Assembly: GCA_946482635.1 (NCBI GenBank)
Contig: CAMLSG010000142.1
Coordinates: 1 to 14,131, forward strand
Reading direction: 5' to 3'
DNA: 14,131 bases
Origin: an uncultured Duganella sp.
Lineage (GTDB): Bacteria > Pseudomonadota > Gammaproteobacteria > Burkholderiales > Burkholderiaceae
Position numbers and translations under genes: made by a program. Of this stretch, positions 7,606 to 14,064 are shown one piece after another (positions within the stretch are counted from its first letter, which is position 1; each line of letters opens with the position of its first letter). The notes beneath the pieces were generated by a model. The model was given only the letters and a program-made list of their open reading frames with translations. It searched no databases and was not told the origin of the DNA.

Positions 7606-8580
7606 TTATGCCGCACGATTGGCCGTGACAAGGAAAGCACGCCGGTATGCGCCCGGCGTGGTTGAGGCAATGCGGCGAAAATGGTGGCGCAGCGACTCTT
7701 CCGAACCGAAACCCGCCCGCTCTGCCACCTGGGCCAGGGCGATGTCCGGCGACTCCAGCAAATCCTTCGCAATCGCTACCCGCTCACGAGCCAGCCATTC
7801 GACCGGTCCCATGCCGGTAGCGTCCTGGAATTGGCGCTGCAGCGTGCGTGGACTCATGGCCGCGCGCTCAGCCATGCTGGCCACCGTATGCGGCTCGGCG
7901 GGATGGCTGCGCAGCCAGTCCATCAGGCGCGACAACCTGCCTTGCTCATCGTGCGCCATGGGACGCGGCAGGAACTGCGCCTGCCCGCCCTCGCGATGCG
8001 GCGCCACTACCAGCCGCTGCGCCACCATATTGCCGACCCGCGCGCCGTAATCGCGCCGCACCAGGTGCAGCAGCATGTCCAGTCCCGCTGCCGACCCGGC
8101 CGAGGTAATGATCTGGCCGTCGTCGACATACAGGTCGTCCGCCTGCACGTGCACGCGAGGATAGCGCCGCCCCAGCCGCTCGACGTAGCGCCAGTGCGTC
8201 GTAGCGCGGCGGCCGTCCAGCAAGCCCGCCGCGGCGAGGATGAATACGCCCGAGCAGATGGTGCACAGGCGGGCGCCGCGCGCATGGGCGGCACGGATCT
8301 GCACCAGCAGGGCTTCCGGCGGCGTCTCGTCGGCATCGCGCCAGCCGGGGATCACGATGGTATCGGCCCGTTCCAGCAGCGATGGATCGTAAGGCGCCTG
8401 CACCACAATGCCGCCCGCTGCGCGGATCGGGCCCGGTTCGACGGCGCAGACGGCAAAGTCGTACCAGTCGACGCCCAACTCCGGGCGGTCCAGGGCAAAT
8501 AGTTCGACCGTGCAGCCGAATTCAAAGGTGCACAGGCCGTCGTAGGCCAGTGCGACGACCAGGTGTTTTTTCGCGCTCAT
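7606..8580 (-). CDS. ftrA: GlxA/FtrA-type transcriptional regulator (DJ-1/PfpI + AraC domains)
   Basis: A 324-residue regulator. Residues ~5-190 form a DJ-1/PfpI-like (GATase1) domain with the Cys109 elbow in CTICSGVFILAAAGLLDG. Residues ~215-315 form an AraC-type double helix-turn-helix (VASMAERAAMSPRTLQRQF and IALAQVAERAGFGSEESLRH), ending in PGAYRR. Full-length GlxA/FtrA-type proteins are transcriptional activators in which the first domain is thought to sense a ligand. The FtrA name rests on resemblance and on the divergent rhodanese gene, which I recall as a common FtrA neighbour; GlxA-family is the safe call. No strong Shine-Dalgarno precedes the ATG at 8580. The 96-base divergent gap is the likely site of control. 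Confidence 0.85.
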   Translation of the reverse strand: MSAKKHLVVALAYDGLCTFEFGCTVELFALDRPELGVDWYDFAVCAVEPGPIRAAGGIVVQAPYDPSLLERADTIVIPGWRDADETPPEALLVQIRAAHARGARLCTICSGVFILAAAGLLDGRRATTHWRYVERLGRRYPRVHVQADDLYVDDGQIITSAGSAAGLDMLLHLVRRDYGARVGNMVAQRLVVAPHREGGQAQFLPRPMAHDEQGRLSRLMDWLRSHPAEPHTVASMAERAAMSPRTLQRQFQDATGMGPVEWLARERVAIAKDLLESPDIALAQVAERAGFGSEESLRHHFRRIASTTPGAYRRAFLVTANRAA

Positions 8581-8581
8581 G

Positions 8582-8596
8582 GCGTAATCTTAACGC
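8582..8596. promoter_or_regulatory. imperfect palindrome beside the ftrA start
   Basis: GCGTAATCTTAACGC has matching outer arms (GCGT/ACGC) with an imperfect centre, two bases upstream of the ftrA-like start in the gap shared with the rhodanese gene. It could be an operator, but such short palindromes are common in GC-rich DNA. Confidence 0.2.
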
Positions 8597-8676
8597 AATA
8601 TGGCATTCGCGCCACTGCCGCGCTAAGCCGCCGCGGCCGAGAATGGAGTCACTTTCAACGCCACAGGAGAAACCAG

Positions 8677-9090
8677 ATGCCATCCATCGTCACTGAAGTC
8701 GCCGCCGCTCCCAGCGCCGAGGCGCTCGCCCACTTTGAAGATTCGCTGCGTTTTGAAACGGATTGCTGGGATGTCCACAGCGTGATGGGCACGGTGCAGC
8801 AGGACTTCGTGCTGCTGGACGTACGGGGAACGGAAAAGTACGCGGCCGGCCACGTACCCGGCGCGGTGGACCTGGCGCACCGCAAGATCATCGGCTCCAA
8901 GCTGGCCGAGTACCCGCCGGAGACCGTTTTCGTGACCTACTGCGCCGGCCCGCACTGCAACGGCGCAGCGCGTGCGGCAATCCGGCTGGCCAAGCTGGGC
9001 CGGCCGGTGAAAATCATGACGGGCGGGATCACCGGCTGGCTGGACGAGGGCTTCGCCCTCGCCACTGCGCCGGTAGCCGCCGCCGCGTAA
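8677..9090 (+). CDS. rhodanese-like domain protein
   Basis: A 137-residue single-domain rhodanese-like protein. VLLDVRGTEKYAAGHVPGAVDLAHRK (residues ~45-70) is the N-terminal half of the fold. VTYCAGPHCNGAARAA (86-101) is the active-site loop, with Cys89 in the position of the persulfide-bearing nucleophile and a second Cys94 nearby. GGITGWLDEGF closes the domain. The first ~35 residues (PSAEALAHFEDSLRFETDCWDV) form an N-terminal extension often present in this group. Rhodaneses transfer sulfane sulfur; the physiological acceptor is unknown. ATG at 8677 has AGGAGA seven bases upstream. It is divergent from the ftrA-like regulator, a probable controller. The stop abuts the convergent peroxidase stop with no spacer. 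Confidence 0.88.
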   Translation: MPSIVTEVAAAPSAEALAHFEDSLRFETDCWDVHSVMGTVQQDFVLLDVRGTEKYAAGHVPGAVDLAHRKIIGSKLAEYPPETVFVTYCAGPHCNGAARAAIRLAKLGRPVKIMTGGITGWLDEGFALATAPVAAAA

Positions 9091-9696
9091 TCAGCCTGCG
9101 AGGGCTTTCTCGAGCGCTTCAACCAGGGCTTTGTCGTCCGGCTTGACCTTGCTCGGGAAGCTCTCGACCACATTGCCCTTGCGGTCGATCAGGTATTTGT
9201 GGAAGTTCCAGGCCGGCGCCTTGCCGGTCGCCTTGATCAGCTTCGCGTAAAACGGGTTCGGCGCATCGCCCGACACCACGGACTTGGCAAACATCGGGAA
9301 TTTCACGCCATAGGTGTTGTAGCAGAGGTCAGCGATTTCCTTGCTGCTGCCCGGTTCCTGCTTGCCGAAATCATTCGACGGGAAGCCCAGCACTACCAGA
9401 CCTTTCCCCGCGTATTTCGCATACACTTCTTCCAGTCCTTTGTACTGCGGGGTATAGCCGCAATAGCTGGCCGTGTTGACGACCAGGATCACCTTGCCGG
9501 TGTACTGGCACAGGTCCTGCGGCGCATCGTCCTGTAGGCGGTTGAAGGACTGTTTCAGGATGGCGGGGCAGCTCGCGGCCGGCGCATTGGCGGCAGTTGC
9601 AACTGCTGGTTGCGCGGCAGGCGCCTGTGCGAAGGCGGCAGCGGCGCTCAGGCTCAGCGCGGACAGCGCTGCAAACTTGGTGAGGATAGATGGCAT
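9091..9696 (-). CDS. glutathione peroxidase family protein (Cys type), exported
   Basis: A 201-residue thiol peroxidase of the GPx family. A signal peptide is evident (MPSILTKF, hydrophobic Ala/Leu stretch, AAAAFAQ at ~19-24), followed by an Ala-rich linker, so the enzyme should act in the periplasm. The peroxidatic site is NTASYCGYTPQYKGLE, with Cys in place of selenocysteine. GFPSNDFGKQEPG holds the conserved Gln, DLCYNTYGVKFPMF has a candidate resolving Cys, and WNFHKYLIDRKG supplies Trp and Asn of the catalytic tetrad. Cys-type bacterial members often use thioredoxin rather than glutathione. ATG at 9696 is backed by GGAAGAG seven bases upstream and by the signal peptide; the 50-residue upstream extension is not used. 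Starts back-to-back with the PHB depolymerase. Confidence 0.9.
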   Translation of the reverse strand: MPSILTKFAALSALSLSAAAAFAQAPAAQPAVATAANAPAASCPAILKQSFNRLQDDAPQDLCQYTGKVILVVNTASYCGYTPQYKGLEEVYAKYAGKGLVVLGFPSNDFGKQEPGSSKEIADLCYNTYGVKFPMFAKSVVSGDAPNPFYAKLIKATGKAPAWNFHKYLIDRKGNVVESFPSKVKPDDKALVEALEKALAG

Positions 9697-9733
9697 GGGT
9701 AGTCTCTTCCGGTTCGTTCGAATTTCCGATTGT

Positions 9734-10702
9734 ATGACAATTGCCGGCTGCACGTTGGCGCTGGCAGCCGCCGCAGCGCCGGCGCCGCTGCCGGCCATGA
9801 AAACGCAGCAGGTGTCGATTTCCGGCCTGTCGTCGGGTGCCTTCATGGCGGTGCAATACCAGGTCGCCTACTCCGGCAGCGTGGTAGGGGCAGGCATCAT
9901 CGCCGGCGGCAGCTACTACTGTGCGCAAGGCAGCATGATGAACGCCGTCGGCAGTTGCAAAGGCGCTGACGTGGCTGAACTGGCAGCCGTGACCCGCAAA
10001 CGCGCGGAAGCGGGCCAGGTAGATCCGGTTGCGAAGCTGGCCGCACACCGCGTGTGGATGTTCTCCGGCACCCTCGACAAGCTGGTGCCTGCAGCCTCAA
10101 TGGCCGACCTGGCCAGATATTACGCAGCCTTTATCCCCGCCGCACAGGTCCAGTTCAAGAGCGACCTGGCCGCCGGCCACGCCATGCCGACCGACAGTTA
10201 TGGCAACAAGTGCGACGCCCTGGCCGCGCCATTTATCAGCAACTGCGGTTTCGACGCGGCCGGCAACCTGCTGCAATGGATCTACGGGCCGCTGAAAGCA
10301 CGCGGCGACAATGCCGCCCCGGCGGGAAAGCTGCAGGAGTTCGACCAGTCCGAATTCCTCCCGGCGCCGACCACGCACGGCATGGCCAACACCGGCTATG
10401 TCTACATTCCACCAGGCTGCGAAGCCGGCGGCACCGGCTGCAAGCTGCACATCGCCCTGCACGGCTGCATGCAGGACATCGGCACCGTCAAGGACACTTA
10501 CGCGCGCCACGCGGGCTACAACGCCTGGGCCGACACCAACCGTATCGTGGTGCTTTACCCGCAAACGGTAGCAATCACCCCGATGCCGAATCCGAAGGCA
10601 TGCTGGGACTGGTGGGGTTATGACGATCCGGACTATTCGGTGCAGGGCGGCCGCCAGCTGCGCGCCATCAAGCGGATGGCTGACCGCCTGACGGGAGCGT
10701 AA
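9734..10702 (+). CDS. PHB depolymerase, type 2 catalytic domain, exported
   Basis: A 322-residue (from this start) short-chain-length polyhydroxyalkanoate depolymerase-like esterase. Motif order is that of type-2 domains: lipase box GLSSGAFM with Ser33 close to the N-terminus, Asp115 in FSGTLDKLVP, His149 in AAGHAMPTDSYGNKC, and the oxyanion segment IALHGCMQD (His243) near the C-terminal part. Six or more cysteines could form disulfides, which fits export. No linker or substrate-binding domain follows, so binding to polymer granules would be weak. The start is uncertain. ATG 9734 gives a signal peptide without positive charge and no Shine-Dalgarno. ATG 9695 adds MGSLFRFVRISDC with two Arg and a GAGG nine bases before it, but overlaps the peroxidase start. 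The 3' end overlaps the convergent kinase gene by 35 bases. Confidence 0.85.
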   Translation: MTIAGCTLALAAAAAPAPLPAMKTQQVSISGLSSGAFMAVQYQVAYSGSVVGAGIIAGGSYYCAQGSMMNAVGSCKGADVAELAAVTRKRAEAGQVDPVAKLAAHRVWMFSGTLDKLVPAASMADLARYYAAFIPAAQVQFKSDLAAGHAMPTDSYGNKCDALAAPFISNCGFDAAGNLLQWIYGPLKARGDNAAPAGKLQEFDQSEFLPAPTTHGMANTGYVYIPPGCEAGGTGCKLHIALHGCMQDIGTVKDTYARHAGYNAWADTNRIVVLYPQTVAITPMPNPKACWDWWGYDDPDYSVQGGRQLRAIKRMADRLTGA

Positions 10703-11666
10703 CCCGGAAGCAGGCGCCATGCTCGCCATTCGGCAGGCATTCGACCTCACCGCCATGGCGGCGGGCGATCTGGCGAACCAGCGCCAGGCCAAGGCCTACA
10801 CTGCCCGCCTTCTCAGAAGCGCCCGGCAGCCGGTAGAAAGGTTCGAAAATCCGCTCGCGCTCAGCCGCCGGCACGCCCGGCCCGCGGTCGCATATTTCCA
10901 GCATGGTGCCGCCGCCGGCGCTGGCCAGCATCACGCTCACCTCAGCCTCACCGCCATGCCGGCGCGCGTTTTCCAGAAGGTTGCGTACCATGCGACGCAG
11001 TAGCGTAGCGTCGCCCTGCACTGCCCCGGCCACGCCATCCAGTGCCGCCCCTACCCGCGCGCATTCTTCCGCGACGATGCCGGTAAATTCCACTTTTTCA
11101 ATCGCTGCACGGTCCTGCGGAACCGCATCCAGGCGGCTCGCCAGCAAGACCTCGTCGATCAGTTGATCCAGTTCGGAGATGTTGCGCGCCAACTCCTGGC
11201 GTATCGCCGGACTGGCGGAATCCTGCAGCAGCTCCACCGCCATGCGAATGCGCGCCAGCGGCGACCGCAGCTCGTGCGATGCATTGGCCAACAGGGACTT
11301 TTGCGCGCCCACCAGCGCTTCGATGCGGGCCGCAGAATCGTTGAAACTTGCGGCCAGTTGGGCTACCTCGTCAGCCCCATGCACATCTACGCGCGCGCCC
11401 AGGTCGCCCCTGCCCCAGGCCTGCACGCTGCCCTGCAGCTGCTCCAGCCGGCGCGTAATGCGGCGCACGACGGGATAGGCGCCCGCTGCAATCACAATCG
11501 CGATCATCAACAGCAGCATCGTCACCGCCATGGTGGCATTGCGCGGCATATGGCGCGGCGGCGCGAACCAGAAGTGGATGTAGCCGAACATCAGCACGGC
11601 CAGCACAATGCAGGCCAGCAGCGTCGCATAAATGCGCACATACATGCGCGAGCCGAAGTTAGGCAT
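10668..11666 (-). CDS. sensor histidine kinase with minimal periplasmic loop
   Basis: A 332-residue membrane histidine kinase. Two membrane segments at about residues 12-34 and 44-67 are joined by only ~9 residues (APPRHMPRN). A HAMP linker follows (about 68-120, with DEVAQLAASFN), then the H-box SHELRSPLARIR with phosphorylatable His131, N-box NLLENARRHG (Asn229, Asn233), G1 DRGPGVP near residue 260, F-box IFEPFYR and G2 GLGLALV. With no periplasmic domain it resembles intramembrane-sensing kinases, or it may sense through partners in the membrane. The ATG at 11666 overlaps the regulator's stop by eight bases and has AAGGTG upstream; ATG 11645 is an alternative. It is the third gene of the Spy-like/regulator/kinase operon and should phosphorylate that regulator. 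CpxA-like in setting, but lacks CpxA's periplasmic domain. Confidence 0.92.
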   Translation of the reverse strand: MPNFGSRMYVRIYATLLACIVLAVLMFGYIHFWFAPPRHMPRNATMAVTMLLLMIAIVIAAGAYPVVRRITRRLEQLQGSVQAWGRGDLGARVDVHGADEVAQLAASFNDSAARIEALVGAQKSLLANASHELRSPLARIRMAVELLQDSASPAIRQELARNISELDQLIDEVLLASRLDAVPQDRAAIEKVEFTGIVAEECARVGAALDGVAGAVQGDATLLRRMVRNLLENARRHGGEAEVSVMLASAGGGTMLEICDRGPGVPAAERERIFEPFYRLPGASEKAGSVGLGLALVRQIARRHGGEVECLPNGEHGACFRVTLPSGGQPSA

Positions 11667-12414
11667 CCTGCACCTTGGCGAAGACATATCCCGCACCACG
11701 CACGGTAATGATGCGGCGCGGCGCCTTCGGATCATCCTCAATAGCGGCGCGCACCCGGCCCACGTGCACATCAATGGAACGGTCGAAAGGCTCCAGCGCT
11801 CCCCCTTTCAGCGCGTCGATCAACTGTTCGCGCGACAGCACGCGGCCGGCACGCTGGGCCAAGGCCATCAAGAGGTCGAATTGGTATGCGGTCAGCGGCC
11901 GCTCGGCACCGTCGACCCGCACGACACGCGCACCGGGATCGATTTCGAGGCGGCCAAAGCGCAGCGGCGGCTCGGCGACAGGCTGCCCGGATGCTGTCGC
12001 TCCCGCAGCACCGCCGGCATCAGCCAGCGCCGGGCGGCGCAACAGCGCCCGCAGGCGTGCCAGCAACTCGCGCGGCTCGAATGGCTTCGGCAAGTAATCA
12101 TCGGCGCCCAGCTCCAGGCCAATGACGCGATCGAGCGGGTCCCCCTTGGCCGTCAGCATCAGCACCGGAAGGCTGCGCATCGGCTGCGGCATGTTGCGCA
12201 GGCGGCGGCAGACTTCCAGCCCATCGACGTCGGGCAGCATCAGGTCGAGGATCAGGGCGGAAAAGCCTCCTGCCTCGGCCTGCGCCAGCCGGTCCAGGCC
12301 GGCCTGCGCGGTTTCGGCGTGCTCCACGCGCAGGCCATTTTGGGCCAGGTAAGTTTCAACCATCGCCGCCAGGCGCTGGTCGTCGTCGATGATGAGGACA
12401 AGGGGTTGGGACAT
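11659..12414 (-). CDS. OmpR-family response regulator, CpxR-like
   Basis: A 251-residue response regulator. The receiver domain (1-120) has the acidic pocket DDD at 10-12, phospho-acceptor Asp57 in LILDLMLPD, Thr88 and Lys110. The winged-helix DNA-binding domain occupies about 155-248, ending RGAGYVFAKV. Several stretches closely resemble CpxR: LDRVIGLELGADDYLPKPF, RELLARLRALLRR and LEPFDRSIDVHV. A longer-than-usual Ala/Gly-rich linker (about 128-150) separates the domains. It probably binds the GTAAA-N5-GTAAA element upstream of the Spy-like gene, making the operon self-regulated; that is inference. The start is fixed by the family N-terminus MSQPLVLIIDDD; no good Shine-Dalgarno is visible. 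It lies 15 bases after the Spy-like stop and overlaps the kinase start. cpxR is a plausible name, but orthology is not shown. Confidence 0.93.
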   Translation of the reverse strand: MSQPLVLIIDDDQRLAAMVETYLAQNGLRVEHAETAQAGLDRLAQAEAGGFSALILDLMLPDVDGLEVCRRLRNMPQPMRSLPVLMLTAKGDPLDRVIGLELGADDYLPKPFEPRELLARLRALLRRPALADAGGAAGATASGQPVAEPPLRFGRLEIDPGARVVRVDGAERPLTAYQFDLLMALAQRAGRVLSREQLIDALKGGALEPFDRSIDVHVGRVRAAIEDDPKAPRRIITVRGAGYVFAKVQDA

Positions 12415-12429
12415 GGTTGAGACTATAGC

Positions 12430-12915
12430 TTAATGGCTCCCCATGTGGCTCATCGCCATCATGTGCAGGGCGCCGTTGAACTTCGCGCGCTGTTCGGGCG
12501 TGAGGACTTCGGCGGCATCCATCGCAGCAGCCAGCACGCGGCGCGACATCAGGTCCATTTTTTTCATGTGGTCAGCGCGCAGGGTTTCCAGCGCGGCGCG
12601 ATCGATGGCTGGCTGCGCCAACTGCTTGTGCATCGCCTCATGCCCCTCCTGCAACTGCTGGTGGATCGGCTTTACGTCGTTGAAGCAGGCCCTGGCAATT
12701 TCAGTCAGGCGCGATTTCTGGGCCTCGGTTGCGTCGGGCAGGATGTGCGCCACCATGGTTTCGATGTGCTTATCCGCCTGGGCAGCGTCCATCGTCCATG
12801 GACTGTGTCCACGACCGTGGCTATGGCCGCTTCCATGGTCCGCGCCGGCATAGGCGGCGGTACCGCCCAGGGTGGCGACAACTGCGGCGATTGCGATCCA
12901 GGACTTCTTGTTCAT
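12430..12915 (-). CDS. Spy/CpxP-family periplasmic chaperone-like protein, His/Met-rich
   Basis: A 161-residue exported helical protein of the Spy/CpxP (LTxxQ) family. A signal peptide MNKKSWIAIAAVVATL..AYAG is followed by a His/Gly-rich segment (residues 24-37, five His). The LTxxQ motif is clear at 138-142 (LTPEQ) and degenerate at 59-66 (LPDATEAQ). The C-terminus is rich in Met and His (HMMAMSHMGSH). Spy and CpxP are ATP-independent periplasmic chaperones; CpxP also restrains the CpxA kinase, and relatives such as ZraP bind zinc. A chaperone or kinase-modulating role with metal binding is inferred. ATG at 12915 has AGGAGA six bases upstream. First gene of the operon with the regulator and kinase, preceded by CpxR-type repeats. 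Confidence 0.88.
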   Translation of the reverse strand: MNKKSWIAIAAVVATLGGTAAYAGADHGSGHSHGRGHSPWTMDAAQADKHIETMVAHILPDATEAQKSRLTEIARACFNDVKPIHQQLQEGHEAMHKQLAQPAIDRAALETLRADHMKKMDLMSRRVLAAAMDAAEVLTPEQRAKFNGALHMMAMSHMGSH

Positions 12916-12972
12916 GACATCTCCTAATAAGGGTTAGTGGGTATGGCCACTTTAGGGAGCACGCATGTCGCC

Positions 12973-13001
12973 TCTATGAGTCCTGCGTAAAGTTTTGTAA
13001 A
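12973..13001 (-). promoter_or_regulatory. candidate promoter of the Spy-like/regulator/kinase operon
   Basis: On the minus strand TTTACA (complement of 12996-13001) and CATAGA (complement of 12973-12978) are 17 bases apart, a sigma70-like spacing with a poor -10. The -35 coincides with one half-site of the CpxR-type box, the geometry expected for activation by an OmpR-family regulator. Confidence 0.3.
12987..13001 (+). promoter_or_regulatory. CpxR-type box (GTAAA-N5-GTAAA)
   Basis: A perfect direct repeat GTAAA (12987-12991) and GTAAA (12997-13001) with a five-base spacer matches the published E. coli CpxR consensus. It lies in the 207-base gap between the Spy-like operon and the small-protein array, 72 bases from the Spy-like start. 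The adjacent CpxR-like regulator is the likely binder. Confidence 0.6.
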
Positions 13002-13013
13002 TCTGCGACAAAT

Positions 13014-13028
13014 GTAAGGGTTTGTAAT
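13014..13028 (+). promoter_or_regulatory. second, degenerate CpxR-type box
   Basis: GTAAG (13014-13018) and GTAAT (13024-13028) repeat the same half-site with the same five-base spacing, 27 bases from the first box. It could be a lower-affinity site serving the rightward small-protein genes, the first of which starts 95 bases on. Confidence 0.35.
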
Positions 13029-13122
13029 GACCGTCAACATACTGCTGAGTGAGCCCGTTTTCAGCTCAGTGACACAGGAAACAGTGCGCTACACAAGATC
13101 AACTAATAGTGAGGATTTAAAA

Positions 13123-13308
13123 ATGAAAAAAGTCATCGCCACCATGATCGCCGGTCTGTTCGCAAGCGCCGCATTCGCACAACAAACTCCTGCCCCAGCT
13201 ACCCCAGCGGTCCCGGAAGTAAAGGCTGAAGTAAAGGCTGAAGTCAAAGCCGAAGTCAAACAGGAAGTGAAGCAGGAAGTTCAGAGACCTGCCGCTGAAA
13301 AGAAGTAA
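13123..13308 (+). CDS. small exported Lys/Glu/Val-rich repeat protein (array member 1)
   Basis: A 61-residue protein. A signal peptide MKKVIATMIAGLFASAAFA with cleavage before QQ is followed by a short Pro/Ala segment and then six imperfect four-residue units of the type EVKA/EVKQ (residues 32-55), ending in RPAAEKK. The mature part is only about 42 residues, highly charged with alternating Glu and Lys, without aromatic residues or Cys, and so likely disordered or an extended helix in the periplasm. I do not recognise a named family. Its signal peptide is clearly related to those of the next three genes. The start is chosen because GAGG lies eight bases upstream and the signal peptide begins there; a longer frame from 13027 adds 32 residues without merit. 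First gene of a probable operon. Confidence 0.75.
   Translation: MKKVIATMIAGLFASAAFAQQTPAPATPAVPEVKAEVKAEVKAEVKQEVKQEVQRPAAEKK
13216..13287 (+). repeat. 12-base tandem repeat inside array member 1
   Basis: Six imperfect units beginning GAAGT encode EVKA, EVKA, EVKA, EVKQ, EVKQ and EVQR. The first two units are identical; the rest differ mostly at third positions, so the repeat is old enough to have diverged while keeping the protein pattern. Confidence 0.8.
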
Positions 13309-13359
13309 TCAACTAACTAGCTAAACGATTTACATAATTTCTTCCAAAGGACACGCACC

Positions 13360-13662
13360 ATGAAAAAGACCATCGCTACCCTGATCGCCGGCCTGTTCGC
13401 TACCGCTGCTTTCGCTACCACCCCAGCCGCTCCGACCACGCCAGCGCCAGCAGCAACTCCTGCAGCAGCCGTCGCAGCCACCAGCGCCAAGGCTGAAGCC
13501 AAGGTAGAAACAAAGGTCGAAGCCAAGACCGAAGCAAAAGCCGAGAAGAAAACCGAGCACAAAGGCACGCACAAGAAAGCTGAAAAGCCTGTCGAAACCA
13601 AATCCGAAGTGAAGGCGAGCACCACCACCGCCGCCGCGGCTCCTGCGCCAGCAGCCAAGTAA
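13360..13662 (+). CDS. small exported Ala/Lys/Glu/Pro-rich protein (array member 2)
   Basis: A 100-residue protein. The signal peptide MKKTIATLIAGLFATAAFA is followed by a Thr/Pro/Ala segment (20-42), then an alternating charged tract with Lys and Glu every second residue (about 44-66), a His/Lys block TEHKGTHKKAEKP (about 65-77), VETKSEVKAS, and an Ala/Pro tail ending AAK. No Cys, Trp or Tyr. Composition and layout recall E. coli Asr (acid-shock protein: signal peptide, Ala/Pro/Lys/His-rich mature part), but there is no convincing alignment, so Asr-like is only a comparison. AAAGGA lies nine bases before the ATG. Same strand as member 1 with a 51-base gap and no terminator seen, so probably co-transcribed. 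Confidence 0.8.
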   Translation: MKKTIATLIAGLFATAAFATTPAAPTTPAPAATPAAAVAATSAKAEAKVETKVEAKTEAKAEKKTEHKGTHKKAEKPVETKSEVKASTTTAAAAPAPAAK

Positions 13663-13708
13663 TTCTCGCCAGCCAGCTTAAATACTGATGATTAAAAGGA
13701 CACACACC

Positions 13709-14017
13709 ATGAAAAAGACTATCGCTACCCTGATCGCCGGCCTGTTCGCTACCGCTGCTTTCGCTACCACCCCGGTTGCTCCAACCACTCCAGCGCCGGC
13801 AGCGGCACCTGCAGCTGAAGCCAAGGTAGAAGCGAAAGCCGAAGCCAAGACCGAAGCAAAGGTCGAAAAGAAATCCGTGCACAAAACCGCACACAAGAAG
13901 GCAGAAAAGCCTGTTGAAACCAAGTCTGAAGTGAAGGCGAGCCCGGCTGCGACCACGGCCGCGGCGCCTGCACCGGCTGCAGCCCCGGCCCCTGCCGCAG
14001 CTCCTGCAGCCAAGTAA
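13709..14017 (+). CDS. small exported Ala/Lys/Glu/Pro-rich protein (array member 3)
   Basis: A 102-residue close paralogue of member 2. The signal peptide is the same at protein level, the charged tract is shorter by several residues, the block HKKAEKPVETKSEVKAS is identical, and the Ala/Pro tail is longer (APAPAAAPAPAAAPAAK). Length changes fall only in the low-complexity parts. The ATG at 13709 is preferred over one seven codons upstream because AAAAGGA precedes it at the same distance as in its paralogues and because the signal peptide begins there. The gap from member 2 is 46 bases, without a terminator-like hairpin. Function unknown; a periplasmic protective or buffering polyampholyte is a guess from composition. 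Confidence 0.8.
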   Translation: MKKTIATLIAGLFATAAFATTPVAPTTPAPAAAPAAEAKVEAKAEAKTEAKVEKKSVHKTAHKKAEKPVETKSEVKASPAATTAAAPAPAAAPAPAAAPAAK

Positions 14018-14064
14018 TCTTCGTCAAACACGCAGCCCCAAATTCGACTTAAAGGAATCACACC

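Noticed and set aside
7681..8502. Plus-strand open frame across the ftrA-like gene (273 codons)
   Set aside because: Shadow of the regulator; the protein is His/Arg/Gln-rich without a motif.
13043..13071. Inverted repeat with TGAGC/GCTCA arms in the array leader
   Set aside because: Only five pairs with a nine-base loop; too weak to call an operator or terminator.
13317..14061. Minus-strand Ala/Phe/Leu-rich open frames across the small-protein array
   Set aside because: They are complements of low-complexity Lys/Ala/Pro codons and appear in each paralogue for that reason; no start signals of their own.
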